A stretch of DNA of 30,104 nt. It comes from a virus. Positions 12,812-19,574 of the stretch are shown here, in pieces. Position 1 is the first letter of the stretch. Each line of letters opens with the position of its first letter. The translations under genes and the position numbers were made by a program. Under the pieces are notes generated by a model that was given only the letters and a program-made list of their open reading frames with translations, did no database searches and had not been told where the DNA came from. The stretch is taken from IMG/VR virus record IMGVR_UViG_3300010354_000387, positions 1-30,104 of that record; one strand, 5' to 3'.

Positions 12812-14227
12812 TTATTCCCCCACCAAGATGCGCCTCAGCGCCTTGCCAAGTTTGCGTCGTCGGAACTCCGCCTCAACGTCATAGCGGACCTGGTATGTGC
12901 TACCAGACTCGAATGACATCGTGACCGACGCGATCCGCAAGATGGTAGCGGAAAGGTCAAGCGCAGGTGCTGTCAACTTGACGTACTGATTTGGGAGCCA
13001 CGCCTTCACGAGCGACCAGGTGCTCGCCCCAGTCTGCGCGTAGCCTTGCGAGTATCCGTAGGACCAGTCAGGCGACGAGGTCTGCGTCAAGTTTGATCCA
13101 GCAACGGTGAATGAGACGGTGCGAACAGGCTTGCCACGCGTCTGCATTGTGGCTCGTGCAAGCCGTCCAATCTGCGTTCCGCGATCTGGCTTGATCTTGA
13201 TCTTTGGCGCAGAGAAGACTTCCATTGGAAGCGGTCCATTGCGCGAGGCGAGACCAGCGCCGTTGCGCGAGTAGGTCCCAGTGTAGGAGCGGAAGTACGG
13301 ATCGTTGGTCGGCGGGTTTGCGTTGGAGTCCCATCGAGCGCGAGTGTTCGCCGCCTGCACGAATATGCCCTTCACGATCTGATCGTGATCCAGGTTGACC
13401 TCAACGCTGCGCGCAAGGATCTTGGTTGCGGCGCTTGATGAGCCGACTGCAACATCAGCGGGATCGGTCACGATCTCGGCTGGTGCCGTCGCGTAGGACG
13501 GCGCGGCAGTCACTGGCCCATAGTTCAGGCGTCCATCGCCGTCAACGTAATAGCGGTAGGCGGCATTGGATTGCCCTGACGAGAGTTCAGAGATTTGATC
13601 AAGCGCGTTCGTCAGGTTTCCAGCCTTGAACGTCTGACGGCCAACGGTCTGCGCGGAGCCAGTAAATATGGCGCGTGTCGTGCCGCTGATCACGCTCGTG
13701 TCCAGCAGTTGGCGCGTTGTCGAATCGCTGACTTGGTCATAGATCTTCTTGAGCAGCGCGTTTACAAGATCTCGATCAGTGGTGTTCAGATTGCCGCGCG
13801 TGAATGGTCCGACCATCTGCTTCCAGTTGGTGCCAATGAAGCCCTTGCGGACGATGGTCTTGTCGAGCCACGCATCGGCATCAGCGACGGTGACGGTGCA
13901 TACGCTCCCCAGTCCATTTCCAAGAAGCCGAGCAGATACGTTTGTGACGAAGCCAAGAAATACTGGAGTTGTGGCACTATAGCGCGAGTCAAAGAATTGA
14001 ACCCGCGCATTGTCATATACGCCGCCAGACTTCCACCACGGACCGCCGACTGGCGTCTTTGGCTGGATGACGTCAAAGACCATCTGCCCGCCACCATCGC
14101 CAGACATCGTGATCGAGAGCGTTGACAGATCAACGCGCGGCGTCGTATTCGCGCTTGGCGATGGTAGATCTAGGAGGTTTGCTCCTCCGTCAACGCCAGC
14201 GACAATAAGGCTGAATGGATTTGCCAC
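12812..14227 (-). CDS. Minor tail protein, baseplate hub-like
   Basis: A 471-residue beta-rich protein encoded directly after the tape measure, the usual place for distal tail or tail-associated hub proteins. It starts with a domain like siphovirus hub N-termini (FSLIVAGVDGGANLLDLP) and has FLGFVTNVSARLLG near residue 92, typical of the gp27-like fold where GxVtdv strands recur, then VCTVTVADADAWLDK. Near residue 225, YRYYVDGDGRLNYGP is the YVDxxGxl pattern common in hub proteins. No peptidase motif is seen. The GTG start is at 14227. Role by position and fold pattern. Confidence 0.72.
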   Translation of the reverse strand: MANPFSLIVAGVDGGANLLDLPSPSANTTPRVDLSTLSITMSGDGGGQMVFDVIQPKTPVGGPWWKSGGVYDNARVQFFDSRYSATTPVFLGFVTNVSARLLGNGLGSVCTVTVADADAWLDKTIVRKGFIGTNWKQMVGPFTRGNLNTTDRDLVNALLKKIYDQVSDSTTRQLLDTSVISGTTRAIFTGSAQTVGRQTFKAGNLTNALDQISELSSGQSNAAYRYYVDGDGRLNYGPVTAAPSYATAPAEIVTDPADVAVGSSSAATKILARSVEVNLDHDQIVKGIFVQAANTRARWDSNANPPTNDPYFRSYTGTYSRNGAGLASRNGPLPMEVFSAPKIKIKPDRGTQIGRLARATMQTRGKPVRTVSFTVAGSNLTQTSSPDWSYGYSQGYAQTGASTWSLVKAWLPNQYVKLTAPALDLSATILRIASVTMSFESGSTYQVRYDVEAEFRRRKLGKALRRILVGE

Positions 14228-14230
14228 GGC

Positions 14231-15385
14231 TTAGTAGGTTGGGCGACGGCCTGGCGCCATCCTTTGCAGAGCGCCAGAGACCAACTGATCCTGCTTCTGC
14301 GTGCCGATGCTCAACTGAACGTTTGTCTGCAGGTACCCCGACATCTCGCTGGTTGGAGTGGAGACGCCGAGATTGCCGCCAGTCAGATACTGCGTGCGCG
14401 CATTGCCAGCGATAAGCGCGCCAGTCTCGCTGCTCGAGAGCGAGTTGAGCAACTTGATTGCCGTAGTAATGCCGTCCACAATGCCTTTGACGACGGCGGC
14501 GATTACCTGCAACGGAATCAACGCAACTTTGATTGACTCCAATAGCAACCCAAAGCCATCCTCAAAGCCCAGCGCTTTGGCAAGGTCATCAAATGACGTG
14601 ATGAGCGGTCCGATTGTGTTGTCAATAAACCCGTTGATGATGGGACCAAGATCTTCAAGAAACTTCTGAAACCCTGGCAAGATGTCTTCCGTTAGGACTT
14701 CCAGCGCATCATTGATTCTTGGAAGAAGCGCAAGCCCAAACTCGTCCATTGCGCCATTGAACTTTTCTTGTGCCGCGAGCATTTTGCCGCCTGTGCTTTT
14801 GGCAAGTTCGTCTGCAAGCCCTGCGTACTTCTCATCTGCGGCGATCAAAATGTCCTTGAGTTTTGCGCCCTCTTCAACTTCAATGCCGAGGGTCTTCAGT
14901 CCTCGCGTCTGTCCTTGAGCAGCCTTGCCAAAGATCTTCATTACTGTTGCAAGATCCTGCTCAGTGACTGCGGCAATGTTTGCTGCCGATGCATTTGCCT
15001 TGAGCAAGTTGTTCTGATTCTTGAAGAATCGGCTGCCTGCCTCGATGCCAGACCGCACGTTCTCGCCCTCTAGTCCGTACCGCTCAAACGCCTTGACCTG
15101 AGCCTCCACCTTCGGAGCAAGCGCATCTAGGTCAAATCCTCGCTGACGCAGCGCGGCATTTGTCAGGAGGATGGATCGCTCTTCGCTGATCGCGCCCCTC
15201 ACCGCGTTAGTTGTAAAGGCAGCAACTGCACCTGCGGCAACAACAGAAGCCGTAGCGATGGCTTTCAAGGCCCTGGTGCCGTTGCGCTTCAGGCTGCCAA
15301 AAGACTTCCCGACATTGCCGAGCGTCTTCGTCGCGGCGTCTTTTGCGACGACTGCGAATACTGCCTGACCTGTTGAGGTGACCAT
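14231..15385 (-). CDS. Tail tape measure protein
   Basis: A 384-residue helical protein with hydrophobic segments (ATASVVAAGAVAAFTTNAV near residue 45; ALIPLQVIAAVVKGIVDGIT near 300) and alanine/lysine-rich helices, as in tape measures. It lies just after the chaperone and gp10-like genes. At about 0.15 nm per residue the length predicts a tail near 58 nm, short for a siphovirus. Residues 150-230 (LKTLGIEVEEGAKLKDIL and ALLPRINDALEVLTEDILPG) are typical of this class. GGAGAGGG precedes the ATG at 15385. Confidence 0.88.
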   Translation of the reverse strand: MVTSTGQAVFAVVAKDAATKTLGNVGKSFGSLKRNGTRALKAIATASVVAAGAVAAFTTNAVRGAISEERSILLTNAALRQRGFDLDALAPKVEAQVKAFERYGLEGENVRSGIEAGSRFFKNQNNLLKANASAANIAAVTEQDLATVMKIFGKAAQGQTRGLKTLGIEVEEGAKLKDILIAADEKYAGLADELAKSTGGKMLAAQEKFNGAMDEFGLALLPRINDALEVLTEDILPGFQKFLEDLGPIINGFIDNTIGPLITSFDDLAKALGFEDGFGLLLESIKVALIPLQVIAAVVKGIVDGITTAIKLLNSLSSSETGALIAGNARTQYLTGGNLGVSTPTSEMSGYLQTNVQLSIGTQKQDQLVSGALQRMAPGRRPTY

Positions 15386-15388
15386 TTA

Positions 15389-15904
15389 TTACCCTCTCCG
15401 CTTGAACTTCGTGATGCGATCACGGAAGAGTTTGTCATCAAAGAACTTTCCGATTGTATCCCAGTAGGCGTTCATTGCTGTCTTTTGCACGTCGCTCTTG
15501 TTTGCTACCTGCGTGACGAACGGTCGCCCCTGCACCCCCTTCACTGCCTTAGGACCGTTTTTGGTCTGGCGAATCGGCTTGACGCCTGTCGTCACAAACC
15601 AGCGATACCACGCGCCATTTCGGTCGCCACGGCTGCGCCCAGGTCGAGGACCGACGGTGGCAGACGGTCGCTGATACTGACCGCGCTTGGCGTTGATGGA
15701 CTTGCGAAGGCGCCCAGTGCGAACTGGTGCTTCTGCCTGCATCGGCTTGACCATCGTGCGCGCAGCGTTGATTGCCGCAATCGTCAGCAGTCGCCCAAAC
15801 GCCTTCGGGTTGGAACCCTGCAAGAAGCCGCGTTGAAACTGGTTGTAGGACTCCTCAAACTTCAACTCAAACTCAGCGACCGACTTGGCTGGACTGCTTG
15901 GCAC
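15389..15904 (-). CDS. HK97-gp10-like tail/neck protein
   Basis: A 171-residue basic protein with the HK97 gp10 signature APVRTGRLRKSI (about residue 60), then WYRWFVTTGVKP and GRPFVTQV, the beta-strand and loop pattern of the family. Such proteins usually sit in the neck or help join head and tail and are encoded before the tail tube gene. Here the gene lies between the tail chaperones and the tape measure, so it may instead be a minor tail protein. The GTG start overlaps the stop of the frameshifted chaperone frame (TAGTG). Confidence 0.75.
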   Translation of the reverse strand: MPSSPAKSVAEFELKFEESYNQFQRGFLQGSNPKAFGRLLTIAAINAARTMVKPMQAEAPVRTGRLRKSINAKRGQYQRPSATVGPRPGRSRGDRNGAWYRWFVTTGVKPIRQTKNGPKAVKGVQGRPFVTQVANKSDVQKTAMNAYWDTIGKFFDDKLFRDRITKFKRRG

Positions 15905-16346
15905 TACTTGCGCTCCTTTGGTTGCATCTCAGCGTGGAGTTGCCACGCGCGCACCACCTCATTGACTGGCAGGCTCGCCACCTGCTCTGGCCACATCCCG
16001 AACTTCTCTCCGAGTATATGGAAGATAATTTCTGGCGGAGGTGCAACCGCTTGTCCGATTGACAACCGCCTAGCGGCGAGCCTTACTTGGGGTCCAGGTT
16101 ATTCCCTTCGGCCCACTTCTGGATCGTCGCCGTCAGCGCCTCGATTGGCGCATCCAGGACGTCTTCTACTGGCTCGCCGTCCAGCCCCTTGAAGTTGTGC
16201 GAGATCACAATCTGCGCGAACGCTGCAAGTGCACGCGACGGCTGTCCGCTCTCAAGTTCAAGCAAGATGCGAGCCGAGACTTGCGGTCTCAACTCGCACT
16301 GCCACCCAGCGAACTCGCCGTCTAGCGTGACGACCTTATTTGCCAT
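15904..16346 (-). CDS. Tail assembly chaperone, -1 frameshift product (gpGT-like)
   Basis: Predicted 147-residue fusion made when ribosomes slip back one base near the end of the first chaperone frame. The second frame is open from the slip region (16089) to TAG at 15904 and adds 61 residues that read like a gpT domain: APPPEIIFHILGEKFGMWPE, then QVASLPVNEVVRAWQLHAEM. A TAA in the -1 frame at about 16102 and the TAA of the zero frame at 16085 limit the slip to CTG GAC CCC AAG. The run C-CCC allows the P-site tRNA-Pro to re-pair perfectly. The site is not a textbook heptamer. Position before the tape measure fits the known lambda-type arrangement. Confidence 0.8.
16083..16346 (-). CDS. Tail assembly chaperone, zero-frame product (gpG-like)
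   Basis: An 87-residue protein that would coat the tape measure during tail assembly and leave before completion. It begins with beta strands (VVTLDGEFAGWQCELRPQVS), followed by helices (LLELESGQPSRALAAFAQIV, then PIEALTATIQKWAEG). AGGAGGTTCAG precedes the ATG at 16346. It is encoded between tube and tape measure as in lambda and HK97. It shares its N-terminus with the frameshift product. Confidence 0.82.
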   Translation of the reverse strand: MANKVVTLDGEFAGWQCELRPQVSARILLELESGQPSRALAAFAQIVISHNFKGLDGEPVEDVLDAPIEALTATIQKWAEGNNLDPK

Positions 16347-16365
16347 CTGAACCTCCTCTCACCGA

Positions 16366-17376
16366 TTACGGTGCTACATCAAGCGGTGAATCCACAATCA
16401 CCTCAAGCGACTTGCCTGAGGTCGCATCATATGCCAGTCGGAGCGAGACTTCGTTCACGATCAAGCCGTCCTGCTCTGCCGAGATCGGCGTCACCGACTC
16501 GATTACCCAAGAGCCAAGAATCCAAATCCCGAAGCCATCTGCAGTTGTGCCGTAGATGCGGAGGTAGCGCTGCTCGGCCTGCTCCGTAATGCCCCAGGCT
16601 CCGTTGGCGATTGCGTCGCTGTTGCTTGCAACCGTCAGCGTGAGCGTGGCATCAAGGGCCTGCGTGAATGCAGCGGTCGCCGCCGTGAGGCTGGCATCCA
16701 GCGCGTTCACCATCGCCATCCCAGTCGTCACCGAAAGGCTAAACGAAAGGAGGTGGTCGTAGTCAGTTGCACCAGTACCAGACTTGTCTGGGAAGTTGCT
16801 GTCGCTGCTCAACTTGAGCAGGCGGCCAGCCATCACTGGTTGCACTGGAAGCGCCGTTGGGAATGCAAGAGCCGAGGACGAGACGACCGTTGCGCCGAAT
16901 GTCGCGCCAGCCTGCATCAGCCCTGAGGCGTCAGCCGATAGCGTGATCTCAGTTGGCACCGCGTCGCGGACGAGATACTTCTGCACGCCGTCAGTGACGA
17001 GCATCGAGTAGAACACTGCCGTGTCCACGTCGCCCTGCGCTGGACTCCAGGTCCAGGTATACGGCGAAGCCGTCCCTGACGTTGTGGCGCCGATTGCATC
17101 AAAGAATAGTGGGAGCGTGCGGAGTGATGCTGGAGACTCGGCCAGCGTGATGACTGGATTCTTGCCAGTGATCGCAACGCGGCCAGCCTGGATCGCGGTG
17201 CGCTTGCCTACGCTTGTGTCTTCGCCAAGATCGACCGTGACGCCGAGATCAATCGTCCCGACGGCATCATTGAAGAGAATCTCGCCAGTCGCTGTCCCGA
17301 TGCTGGCCGCAGTTCCGAATCCGCTTTGCGAGGCTGCTGCAATTCGCGTCAGAGCCTTCGCGCCGTATGTTGCCAT
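16366..17376 (-). CDS. Major tail tube protein
   Basis: A 336-residue beta-rich protein that would stack in hexameric rings to form the tail tube. Supporting traits: start ATYGAKALTRIAAASQSGFG, conserved in tube proteins as an early strand, TGEILFNDAVGTIDLG, then alternating Thr/Ser/Val strands, SFSLSVTTGMAMV, and the late YLRIYGTTADGFG-IWILGSWV region. Length fits tubes with one extra domain. It follows the tail terminator gene and precedes the chaperones. GGAGAGCAAG precedes the ATG. Confidence 0.83.
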   Translation of the reverse strand: MATYGAKALTRIAAASQSGFGTAASIGTATGEILFNDAVGTIDLGVTVDLGEDTSVGKRTAIQAGRVAITGKNPVITLAESPASLRTLPLFFDAIGATTSGTASPYTWTWSPAQGDVDTAVFYSMLVTDGVQKYLVRDAVPTEITLSADASGLMQAGATFGATVVSSSALAFPTALPVQPVMAGRLLKLSSDSNFPDKSGTGATDYDHLLSFSLSVTTGMAMVNALDASLTAATAAFTQALDATLTLTVASNSDAIANGAWGITEQAEQRYLRIYGTTADGFGIWILGSWVIESVTPISAEQDGLIVNEVSLRLAYDATSGKSLEVIVDSPLDVAP

Positions 17377-17391
17377 CTTGCTCTCCTTGCT

Positions 17392-17823
17392 CTACGCGGT
17401 GTAGGCAATGGTCTCGTAGACCGTCACCTCAGCCGTCGCTGTCACCGTCAGATAATCCTGATCGGCATAAGTATCGGTCCCCATCGTCGTCCCAGTGACG
17501 GCAACCTGGACCGCTTGACCATCAATCGTCACCGCGCCGTTGAACGCGTCGCGGAGCCAACTGCGGAAAGTATAGAGGTCGCGGTACTTCTGCTCCATTC
17601 GTGGGATCGGCAGAAGATAGGCGACGACGTTCACCGTCAGCACCACGGTGCGATTTCCAGACCCGACAGAGATCGTATCGTTGCCAGGCATCAGCAAGAT
17701 GGCTGGTACCGCTGGCAGCGACTCTGGAGGAGTCGAATGCACGCCACGGATGGCGTAGCCAAGTGGCGGCTCAACTGACTTGAGCCGCTCGGCCATCGCG
17801 TCAAGGATGTCTAGGTCGTTCAT
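17392..17823 (-). CDS. Tail terminator / completion protein
   Basis: A 143-residue alpha/beta protein with the gpU-like layout: N-terminal helix (DILDAMAERLKSVEP), ESLPAVPAILLMPG, the strand NRTVVLTVNVVAYLL, helices YRDLYTFRSWLRDAF, and a final beta pair (YLTVTATAEVTVYETI). It would cap the tail tube and join it to the head. Its position right before the tube gene supports this. ATGA overlap with the small companion protein gene upstream is in the reading direction 18089 to 17820. Confidence 0.75.
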   Translation of the reverse strand: MNDLDILDAMAERLKSVEPPLGYAIRGVHSTPPESLPAVPAILLMPGNDTISVGSGNRTVVLTVNVVAYLLPIPRMEQKYRDLYTFRSWLRDAFNGAVTIDGQAVQVAVTGTTMGTDTYADQDYLTVTATAEVTVYETIAYTA

Positions 17824-18089
17824 CCGACGAGTGCCGCAATCTCTTCTTCAGTCAGCCCAAGCGCAGCAAGTTTGGCGCGCGCGCTCACCTTCAGGGGATC
17901 TTCTGCTGGAGGCGGAGGTGCTGGTGCAATCAACACTTGGGTGCCATCCCAGGAATCACCTGGGCTGATGACTGTTGATTCATCAACCCCCACAAGTGAA
18001 ATTCCGTCGCCTGGATCATAGGGAGAAACTCCATCCCAGGCCACAACGTTATGAACCAATCCATCCTGATCAACTGCAAGATATTTCAT
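17820..18089 (-). CDS. Fibre companion protein, copy 2, 89 aa
   Basis: A small protein with N-terminal beta strands (MKYLAVDQDGLVHNVVAWDG) and a proline-rich linker (APAPPPPAEDPLK), ending in a helix motif SARAKLAALGLTEEEIAALV. It is a paralogue of the product of 19299..19568, sharing the start pattern and the C-terminal motif. Each copy directly follows a glycine-rich fibre gene, so it could be a fibre assembly factor or a small virion protein. AAGGAGAGACA precedes the ATG. Not a recognised named family. Confidence 0.72.
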   Translation of the reverse strand: MKYLAVDQDGLVHNVVAWDGVSPYDPGDGISLVGVDESTVISPGDSWDGTQVLIAPAPPPPAEDPLKVSARAKLAALGLTEEEIAALVG

Positions 18090-18098
18090 TGTCTCTCC

Positions 18099-19298
18099 TT
18101 AGATCGAGATGACGAGCACATAGCCAGTTCCACCAGCGCCCCCTGCGCCAGACAGAACTCCAAGTGGATATGCACGGCCGCCGCCGCCACCGCCGCCGCC
18201 CATATACCCAGCGCCGCCTGCTGTCGGAGTTCCACCTGATCCTCCTCCGCCACCGCCGTACCCTAGAACTGTCCCCGCCCCAGGAGCAGTTGACGCAGAC
18301 CCGCCAGATGCGTTTGTATAATTTTGTCCAAATGCTTTTGCGCCAGCGCCGCCAACGACGTTGGTTATGGCGTCGCCAGCACCGCCGCCTCCTCCGCCCG
18401 TACCAATCAAAGAATCTTGTGCAGCATATCCCGATGCGCCAGTTGTTCGCGCCCCGCCTGGAAGTCCGCTACTGATCCGAGCAAGTGTCAAACTTCCTGT
18501 TTGGTAATCAAATACGTTTGTAAGAGCAGTTCCTTCAGACGAATCGGTCTGAGACTCTCTTGACACATATTGACCATATTCAATTGGCCTGCCAGCAAAC
18601 GGAATGTACCAAGAAGCATTGACATTTCTGCCGCGGCGCCCACCTTTCGCAATGAGCGCTGATCCAAAACTTGTTGTAGAGCCGTCTGATCCCTCATTGG
18701 AACCTGTTGACGTTGTGCCAGCGCCGCCTGCGCCGCCAGCGCCAATTGTGACAGTGACAGTTCCTGCCAGAGACGCTGCAGGGAACCACATCATCGAATG
18801 ATTCCCTCCCCATCCACCGCCGCCGCCGACACGAGTTGTAGTTTCAGATGAGTTTCCGCCACCACCACCGCCACCACCACCAACGGCAAAGACAAAGACT
18901 GCGCTCTTCCCAGCAGGTTTTACCCACGATCCGCTGCTTGTAAACTCTTGAACGTCTGCGCCTGCTGCAGCAAGTGTTTGCCACGAGGGGACGCCAGAAA
19001 TAACTTGAAGCACCTGATTTGCTGTTCCAATCGCCAAGCGAGTTGGCGTCGCAGATCCTGACGCGTAAATGATGTCGCCAGCCGCCGTGACCGTATCCTT
19101 TGGGATCGCAGTTCCAGCCAAGTCATAGGCTGACTTGACGCTGTTCGGCGTGGCTGCAGTCGTTGTGCTCGTGCTGCTCGTGGAGTCTGTCAGTTGCACG
19201 ATGCCAGCAGTCGTGGTCGAGGCAGCAGGCGGAACCGTGGCCGCAGCCTCCAGTTCAACGAACTGCGTTCCGTTCCAGACCTTTGGGATGTTTGCCAT
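18099..19298 (-). CDS. Glycine-rich tail fibre/adhesin, copy 2
   Basis: A 399-residue fibre. Residues 1-30 are an adapter (ANIPKVWNGTQFVELEAAAT), 32-61 one copy of the phage tail-fibre repeat (LTDSTSSTSTTTAATPNSVK then SAYDLA), and 118-399 a Gly-rich C-terminal domain beginning FTSSGSWVKPAGKSAVFVFA with runs of up to nine Gly. Such domains in other phages form polyglycine-helix adhesins whose loops bind the receptor. The loops here differ from copy 1, while both proteins end GYVLVISI. The ribosome site AGGAGG is encoded in the last Gly codons of the preceding gene. A higher A/T share in the loops hints at separate ancestry. Confidence 0.82.
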   Translation of the reverse strand: MANIPKVWNGTQFVELEAAATVPPAASTTTAGIVQLTDSTSSTSTTTAATPNSVKSAYDLAGTAIPKDTVTAAGDIIYASGSATPTRLAIGTANQVLQVISGVPSWQTLAAAGADVQEFTSSGSWVKPAGKSAVFVFAVGGGGGGGGGNSSETTTRVGGGGGWGGNHSMMWFPAASLAGTVTVTIGAGGAGGAGTTSTGSNEGSDGSTTSFGSALIAKGGRRGRNVNASWYIPFAGRPIEYGQYVSRESQTDSSEGTALTNVFDYQTGSLTLARISSGLPGGARTTGASGYAAQDSLIGTGGGGGGAGDAITNVVGGAGAKAFGQNYTNASGGSASTAPGAGTVLGYGGGGGGSGGTPTAGGAGYMGGGGGGGGRAYPLGVLSGAGGAGGTGYVLVISI

Positions 19299-19568
19299 TT
19301 AGCCTCCTACGATTGCGCTGATCTCTTCGTCAGTAAGACCAAGAGCAGATAGTTTAGCGCGTGCAGATGCCTTGAGTGGATCTTCTGCTGGCGGAGCAGG
19401 AGGCTCAGGAGAAACCCAGTTGCCGTTGACGCGAATCCAGCCAATGCCAACGCCTTCAGGCGCAAGTTCTACAGTTGCGTTATCAGGCGCAACCCAGTCT
19501 GATACGCCGTCCCAAAGCACTACGTTGACGACCTGATCATCTTTGATTACAAGATACGAGTTCATCAT
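19299..19568 (-). CDS. Fibre companion protein, copy 1, 89 aa
   Basis: Paralogue of the product of 17820..18089. It starts NSYLVIKDDQVVNVVLWDGV, has an EGVGIGWIRVNGNW strand pair typical of small fibre-associated phage proteins, a Pro-rich linker and the conserved tail DPLKASARAKLSALGLTDEE. It follows fibre copy 1 and precedes fibre copy 2. Two adjacent ATGs (19568, 19565) follow AGGAG; either may be used. The likely role is fibre assembly or attachment, from position only. Confidence 0.72.
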   Translation of the reverse strand: MMNSYLVIKDDQVVNVVLWDGVSDWVAPDNATVELAPEGVGIGWIRVNGNWVSPEPPAPPAEDPLKASARAKLSALGLTDEEISAIVGG

Positions 19569-19574
19569 TTTCTC

